Assembly (NCBI GenBank): GCA_030595485.1 | Contig: JAUVDE010000146.1 | Coordinates: 1-7,892, forward strand | Length of the DNA: 7,892 nt | Direction: 5' to 3' | From: Draconibacterium sp. | GTDB taxonomy: Bacteria > Bacteroidota > Bacteroidia > Bacteroidales > Prolixibacteraceae | Shown: positions 4,562-7,892 of the stretch, piece by piece | Layout: each line of letters starts with the position of its first letter | How positions within the stretch are numbered: position 1 is the first letter of the stretch | Notes under the pieces: generated by a model | Seen by the model: the letters and a program-made list of their open reading frames with translations, nothing else | Database searches by the model: none | Told to the model about the DNA's origin: nothing | Program-made: the position numbers and the translations under genes

Positions 4562-5929
4562 ATGAGCGTTTTAGTTGACAAAGCAGATTTATCGCTAAAA
4601 TATACCGCGCACTACAACCAAGTAAAAGAGCAGCTTTTTGAAGGCTCTTCCGAGGTTTTGAACGCTCAGCGAAACAAAGCGTTTCAGAATTTTGTAATGC
4701 AGGGTATTCCAACGCGAAAAAACGAGAATTATAAATACACCAATCTTAATCAGGCTTTTCTCCCAAACTTTGAATTCGTTCATAAAAAGGATGAAAAAGA
4801 AACCGATTTGAGTGAAGTTTTTCGTTGCGATGTGCCACAATTGAATACCAATTTAGCATTGGTTTTTAACGGCTGGTTTCATAAAGATACAAACGAAAAA
4901 GGCGATTTGCCGAAAGGTGTAATATTAGACAGTTTAGCTAGTATTTCGAAAGAAAGACCTGAGCTGCTAGAAAAATATGCAAGCCTTGCAAAAACAGATG
5001 AAGACCCATTAGTGGCTTTAAACACCGCCTATGCAAAAGATGGATTTTTTATTTACGTGCCTAAAAATACGATAGTAGAAAGCCCTATTCAGATTATAAA
5101 TTTACTACAAAGCGAAAAGGATACTTTTTCGACGCAACGTAATTTTATTTTAATTGAAGAAGGAGCAAAAGTGCAGGTACTTTTATGCGACCACACTTTA
5201 AATCTGAAAAAATATTTAAGTAATTCGGTTACCGAAATTTTCGCAGGCAACAATGCTGAAGTAGAGTTTTACACTTTGCAAAATCAGCATAACGGAGCTA
5301 CAAATCTTAACTCTGTTTTTATCGAACAACAAAGAGACTCGAGAGTTACAACGCACACGGTTTCCTTACACGGCGGATTAGTTCGTAACAACCTGAAGTT
5401 TATTCTGAATGGCGAAAATGCTGAAGCAAATTTGTACGGCATGTCGTTTATGGATAAAAAACAGCACGTCGATAATTTCACGCAGGTAATTCATGCCAAG
5501 CCACATTGCGAAAGTAACCAGGTTTATAAAAATGTATTGGATGATACTTCGTCAGGTGCATTCTCCGGTCAAATTCATGTGGTGCGCGATGCACAAAAAA
5601 CAAATGCATTTCAGCGAAACAATAACTTATTGCTCACTGACAATGCAAACATGCAAACCAAACCGCAGCTAATTATTGATGCTGACGATGTTAAATGTAG
5701 CCATGGTGCAACGGTTGGTCAAATTGACGAGGAAGCATTATTTTACTTGCGTGCTCGTGGAATTGACGAAGATAAAGCACGTTTAATGATGATGAACGCT
5801 TTTGCACACGAAGTAGTAAAAGAGATTAAATTGGAAGCACTTCGCGACCGAATTGATGAGCTGGTTGACAAACGCCTGCAAGGCGAAGTTGCCCGTTGCC
5901 ACGACTGCGCTTATAATTGTGATTGTTAA
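4562..5929 (+). CDS. sufD: Fe-S cluster assembly scaffold protein SufD, with cysteine-rich C-terminal tail
   Basis: SufD is the SufB paralogue that completes the SufBC2D scaffold and is tied to iron entry. I take the ATG at 4562 (MSVLVDKADLSL), one base after the sufC stop. The frame is open back to an earlier ATG at 4508, but that would add 18 residues read out of frame from sufC. The product is 455 residues. SufD features include the N-terminal IPTRKNENYKYTNL, the central beta-helix part with VTTHTVSLHGGLVRNNL and GMSFMDKKQHVDNFT, and KCSHGATVGQIDEEALFYLR, where His381 matches the conserved His360 of E. coli. The C-terminal helices (FAHEVVKEI and following) are normal. The last ten residues hold four cysteines (446, 449, 453, 455: CxxCx3CxC), which is unusual relative to E. 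coli SufD. A terminator-like hairpin follows 26 bp after the stop. Confidence 0.96.
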   Translation: MSVLVDKADLSLKYTAHYNQVKEQLFEGSSEVLNAQRNKAFQNFVMQGIPTRKNENYKYTNLNQAFLPNFEFVHKKDEKETDLSEVFRCDVPQLNTNLALVFNGWFHKDTNEKGDLPKGVILDSLASISKERPELLEKYASLAKTDEDPLVALNTAYAKDGFFIYVPKNTIVESPIQIINLLQSEKDTFSTQRNFILIEEGAKVQVLLCDHTLNLKKYLSNSVTEIFAGNNAEVEFYTLQNQHNGATNLNSVFIEQQRDSRVTTHTVSLHGGLVRNNLKFILNGENAEANLYGMSFMDKKQHVDNFTQVIHAKPHCESNQVYKNVLDDTSSGAFSGQIHVVRDAQKTNAFQRNNNLLLTDNANMQTKPQLIIDADDVKCSHGATVGQIDEEALFYLRARGIDEDKARLMMMNAFAHEVVKEIKLEALRDRIDELVDKRLQGEVARCHDCAYNCDC

Positions 5930-5955
5930 AAAGACAATACCAAAAAATATATTTG

Positions 5956-5986
5956 AAACCAGATAGTTTTACTATTTGGTTTTTTT
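5956..5986 (+). terminator. Intrinsic terminator between sufD and sufS
   Basis: AAACCAGATAGT (5956-5967) pairs with ACTATTTGGTTT (5971-5982) over 12 bp with one G-U pair and a TTT loop. It runs straight into a T-run (5980-5986, seven T). The hairpin is AU-rich but long. On the minus strand no comparable T-run follows. It would cut sufS off, partly or wholly, from the sufBCD message. Confidence 0.7.
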
Positions 5987-6004
5987 CTGAAAAACAATTT
6001 TCCT

Positions 6005-6012
6005 TACCTTCG
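6005..6012 (+). promoter_or_regulatory. Candidate sufS promoter, nearly leaderless
   Basis: TACCTTCG matches TAnnTTTG at all but one position. It ends 4 bp before the sufS ATG, so transcription would begin at or within a few bases of the start codon, giving a leaderless or near-leaderless message. No good -33 element is seen at normal distance, because the upstream DNA is the terminator T-run. It fits the terminator just upstream but is weak on its own. Confidence 0.33.
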
Positions 6013-6016
6013 TTTT

Positions 6017-7234
6017 ATGACTTACGACATTGACAAAATAAGAAGCAACTTTCCCATTCTTCATCAGGAAGTTTACAATAAACCACTGGTTTATCTCGAC
6101 ACAGCAGCTTCGGCACAAAAACCGGTACAGGTTTTAATGAAGTTGGAGCAGTTGCACAACGAATATTATGGCAATATTCATCGCGGTGCACATTTTATGG
6201 CTGATAAAGCTACTGTTGAGTTTGAGGAAGTTCGCAATAAAATTCAGGCTTTTATAAATGCGAAATCGCGTAAGGAAATAATTTTCACCAAAGGAGCTAC
6301 CGAAAGTATGAATCTTGTTGCAAGTTCATTCTGTGAGAAATATCTTAACAAAGGCGACGAAATTATTGTTTCGGAAATGGAACACCACTCGAATATTGTT
6401 CCCTGGCAAATGGCAGCGCAACGTTATGGCGCAAAAGTAGTAAAACTTTCGTTTAACGATACCGGAATTCTTGAGATAGAAAAACTATCTGAACTTATTT
6501 CTGAAAAAACAAAGTTGATTGCAGTTAACCACGTTTCGAATGTTCTAGGCACTGTAAATCCTATTGAAGAGATTATCGCAATTGCACACAAAAACAATGT
6601 TGCAGTAATGATTGACGGAGCACAAGCAGCACCCCACATTAAACTCGATGTTCAGAAACTGGATGTTGATTTTTATGCTTTTTCAGCACATAAATTATAC
6701 GGACCAAACGGAGTTGGTGTTTTATACGGAAAAGAAAAGTGGCTAAGTGAAATGCCTCCTTATCAGGGTGGCGGACAAATGATTTCGGAGGTTTCGTTTG
6801 AAGGAACGACGTACAACGAATTGCCCTATAAATTTGAAGCCGGAACACCAAACATTTCAAGCCTTGCAGCTTTTGGCGCAGCTATCGATTTCCTAATTGA
6901 AATTGGCATTGAAAACATTGCCGAGTGGGAACATGAACTACTCGATTATGCAACTTCGAAACTAAAGGATGTTGAAGGTATAAAGTTCTACGGCGAAGCA
7001 CCTGGCAAATCGGGAGTAATTTCGTTTAACATCGAAGGAATTCATTTCTATGATTTAGGAATGCTGTTGGATAAAATGGGGGTTGCTGTTCGGACAGGAC
7101 ACCTTTGTGCTGACACAGTTATGGCACATTACAACATGCAAGGCTGCATTCGAATTTCCTTTGGTATGTACAATACCAAAAACGAAATTGATGTATTCCT
7201 AGCAGCTTTGAACAAAGTTAGAATGATGTTTTAA
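6017..7234 (+). CDS. sufS: Cysteine desulfurase SufS
   Basis: SufS is a PLP-dependent cytosolic enzyme that converts cysteine to alanine and passes the sulfur, as a persulfide, toward the SufBC2D scaffold. The 405-residue product has the usual length. The PLP lysine is Lys226 in FSAHKLYGP and the catalytic cysteine is Cys364 in RTGHLCA. Both positions are the same as in E. coli SufS, as is Arg379 in CIRISFG. His124 in MEHHSN, Asp200 and Gln203 in MIDGAQA complete the cofactor pocket. The short loop before Cys364 marks a group II (SufS/CsdA) enzyme rather than IscS/NifS. It lies 87 bp after sufD beyond a terminator-like hairpin and may have its own promoter. No sufE or sufU partner gene follows, because the next gene is convergent. 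Confidence 0.97.
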   Translation: MTYDIDKIRSNFPILHQEVYNKPLVYLDTAASAQKPVQVLMKLEQLHNEYYGNIHRGAHFMADKATVEFEEVRNKIQAFINAKSRKEIIFTKGATESMNLVASSFCEKYLNKGDEIIVSEMEHHSNIVPWQMAAQRYGAKVVKLSFNDTGILEIEKLSELISEKTKLIAVNHVSNVLGTVNPIEEIIAIAHKNNVAVMIDGAQAAPHIKLDVQKLDVDFYAFSAHKLYGPNGVGVLYGKEKWLSEMPPYQGGGQMISEVSFEGTTYNELPYKFEAGTPNISSLAAFGAAIDFLIEIGIENIAEWEHELLDYATSKLKDVEGIKFYGEAPGKSGVISFNIEGIHFYDLGMLLDKMGVAVRTGHLCADTVMAHYNMQGCIRISFGMYNTKNEIDVFLAALNKVRMMF

Positions 7235-7286
7235 AAAGACAAAATCCTAAAGGCTGTGAAATTCCCTTAGGGTCTTGTCTTTTTTT
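7235..7286. terminator. Shared terminator of sufS and rubrerythrin
   Basis: A 19-position stem (7235-7253 with 7264-7282) has two A-C mismatches, one G-U pair and a 10-nt loop. It starts on the base after the sufS stop. On the plus strand it ends in seven T (7280-7286). On the minus strand it is followed by a shorter five-T run (7237-7233). It can therefore serve both convergent genes. Confidence 0.82.
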
Positions 7287-7301
7287 ATAAGCTATTTTCT
7301 A

Positions 7302-7877
7302 CTAATAATTATCTTCTTTAATTTCAAAATACGACTGTGGGTGCTGACAAGCCGGGCACAATTTAGGTGCAACCGTACCTTCGTGTAAGAAACCACAGTT
7401 ACGACATTTCCAAACTACTTTATCGCCACGTTTAAATACGTTACCTTCTTCAAGGTTATCGTATAATTTACGGTAACGAGCTTCGTGTGCGACTTCAGCT
7501 TTTGCAATCATTTTAAAAGCTATTGCCACTTCTTTAAAACCTTCTTCCTCAGCAATACGAGCAAATTCAGGATAAAGCTCTTCCCACTCCTCTTTTTCGC
7601 CGTCAGCTGAAGCTTTTAGGTTTTCCATGGTAGTACCAATTTTACCGGCTGGGTAAGTAGCTGTAATTTCAACCATGTTTCCTTCTAAAAACTTAAAGAA
7701 ACGTTTTGCGTGTTCTTTCTCATTTAAAGCGGTTTCAGCAAAAATGGCTGAGATTTGTTCCAAGCCTTCTTTTTTAGCTTGTTTTGCAAAGTAGTCATAA
7801 CGCATACGAGCCTGCGATTCGCCGGCAAATGCTTTTAATAAATTTTGTTCTGTTTTTGTTCCTGCTAACGATGCCAT
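7302..7877 (-). CDS. rbr: Rubrerythrin
   Basis: Rubrerythrin is a cytosolic non-haem iron protein of anaerobes and microaerophiles that reduces hydrogen peroxide at a di-iron site. The 191-residue product has the classic two-part layout. A ferritin-like four-helix domain carries Glu20 (GESQA), Glu53 and His56 (NEKEH), Glu94 and Glu97 (GEKEEWEE) and the ExxH pair Glu128/His131 (AEVAHEARY). A C-terminal rubredoxin-like domain follows, with four cysteines that bind one iron: Cys158 and Cys161 (WKCRNCG), Cys174 and Cys177 (LCPACQHPQSYFE). The length matches classical rubrerythrins. The start at 7877 gives the expected N terminus. Only 15 bp upstream are visible, so the promoter lies outside. It converges on sufS across a shared terminator and is not part of the suf operon, though both relate to iron and oxidative stress. 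Confidence 0.96.
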   Translation of the reverse strand: MASLAGTKTEQNLLKAFAGESQARMRYDYFAKQAKKEGLEQISAIFAETALNEKEHAKRFFKFLEGNMVEITATYPAGKIGTTMENLKASADGEKEEWEELYPEFARIAEEEGFKEVAIAFKMIAKAEVAHEARYRKLYDNLEEGNVFKRGDKVVWKCRNCGFLHEGTVAPKLCPACQHPQSYFEIKEDNY

Positions 7878-7892
7878 ATTAATGTGTTTTAA

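Noticed and set aside
1..7892. CRISPR array, tRNA, rRNA, complete insertion sequence or prophage genes
   Set aside because: No regularly spaced repeats, no tRNA- or rRNA-like sequence, and no transposase, integrase or phage protein is present on either strand.

Overview
The window looks like an ordinary chromosomal segment of a Bacteroidota bacterium, probably a Bacteroidales/Marinilabiliales-type lineage (the order is inference). The evidence is AT-rich genes, promoter candidates of the Bacteroidota TAnnTTTG type, weak Shine-Dalgarno sequences, the sufBCDS gene order, and the protein sequences themselves.

Layout, left to right. (1) 1-277, minus: the first 92 codons of a membrane-bound ion-pumping pyrophosphatase (hppA), cut by the window edge, with a 16-bp inverted repeat and a possible promoter upstream. 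(2) 278-721: a non-coding stretch that is AT-rich at first, then carries a degenerate 7-nt tandem repeat (552-585) and a GC-rich, inverted-repeat-filled block (about 589-757) that I cannot assign to a known RNA or mobile element. (3) 722-1092, minus: a decayed type II toxin-antitoxin pair. The antitoxin has an in-frame TGA at codon 38. The RelE/ParE-like toxin keeps about 40 recognisable residues and then runs into the GC-rich block. (4) 1134-2171, minus: thiL, thiamine-monophosphate kinase. (5) 2172-2300: a 129-bp divergent control region with back-to-back promoter candidates for thiL and the suf genes. (6) 2301-5929, plus: sufB, sufC and sufD. (7) 5956-5986: a hairpin plus T-run that looks like an intrinsic terminator, then sufS at 6017-7234 with what may be its own, nearly leaderless promoter. 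(8) 7235-7286: a strong terminator-like hairpin shared by sufS and the convergent rubrerythrin gene (7302-7877, minus).

How the genes work together. SufB, SufC and SufD form the scaffold/ATPase complex that assembles Fe-S clusters, and SufS supplies sulfur from cysteine. All catalytic residues I checked are intact. No sufE, sufU or sufT is in the window, so the sulfur shuttle must be encoded elsewhere. Rubrerythrin (peroxide reduction) fits a redox/iron-stress neighbourhood, but it is transcribed separately.

I do not see a clear new multi-gene system. The best unexplained signals are the GC-rich structured block with its flanking heptad repeat, sitting in the wreck of the toxin gene, and the apparent terminator that separates sufS from sufBCD.
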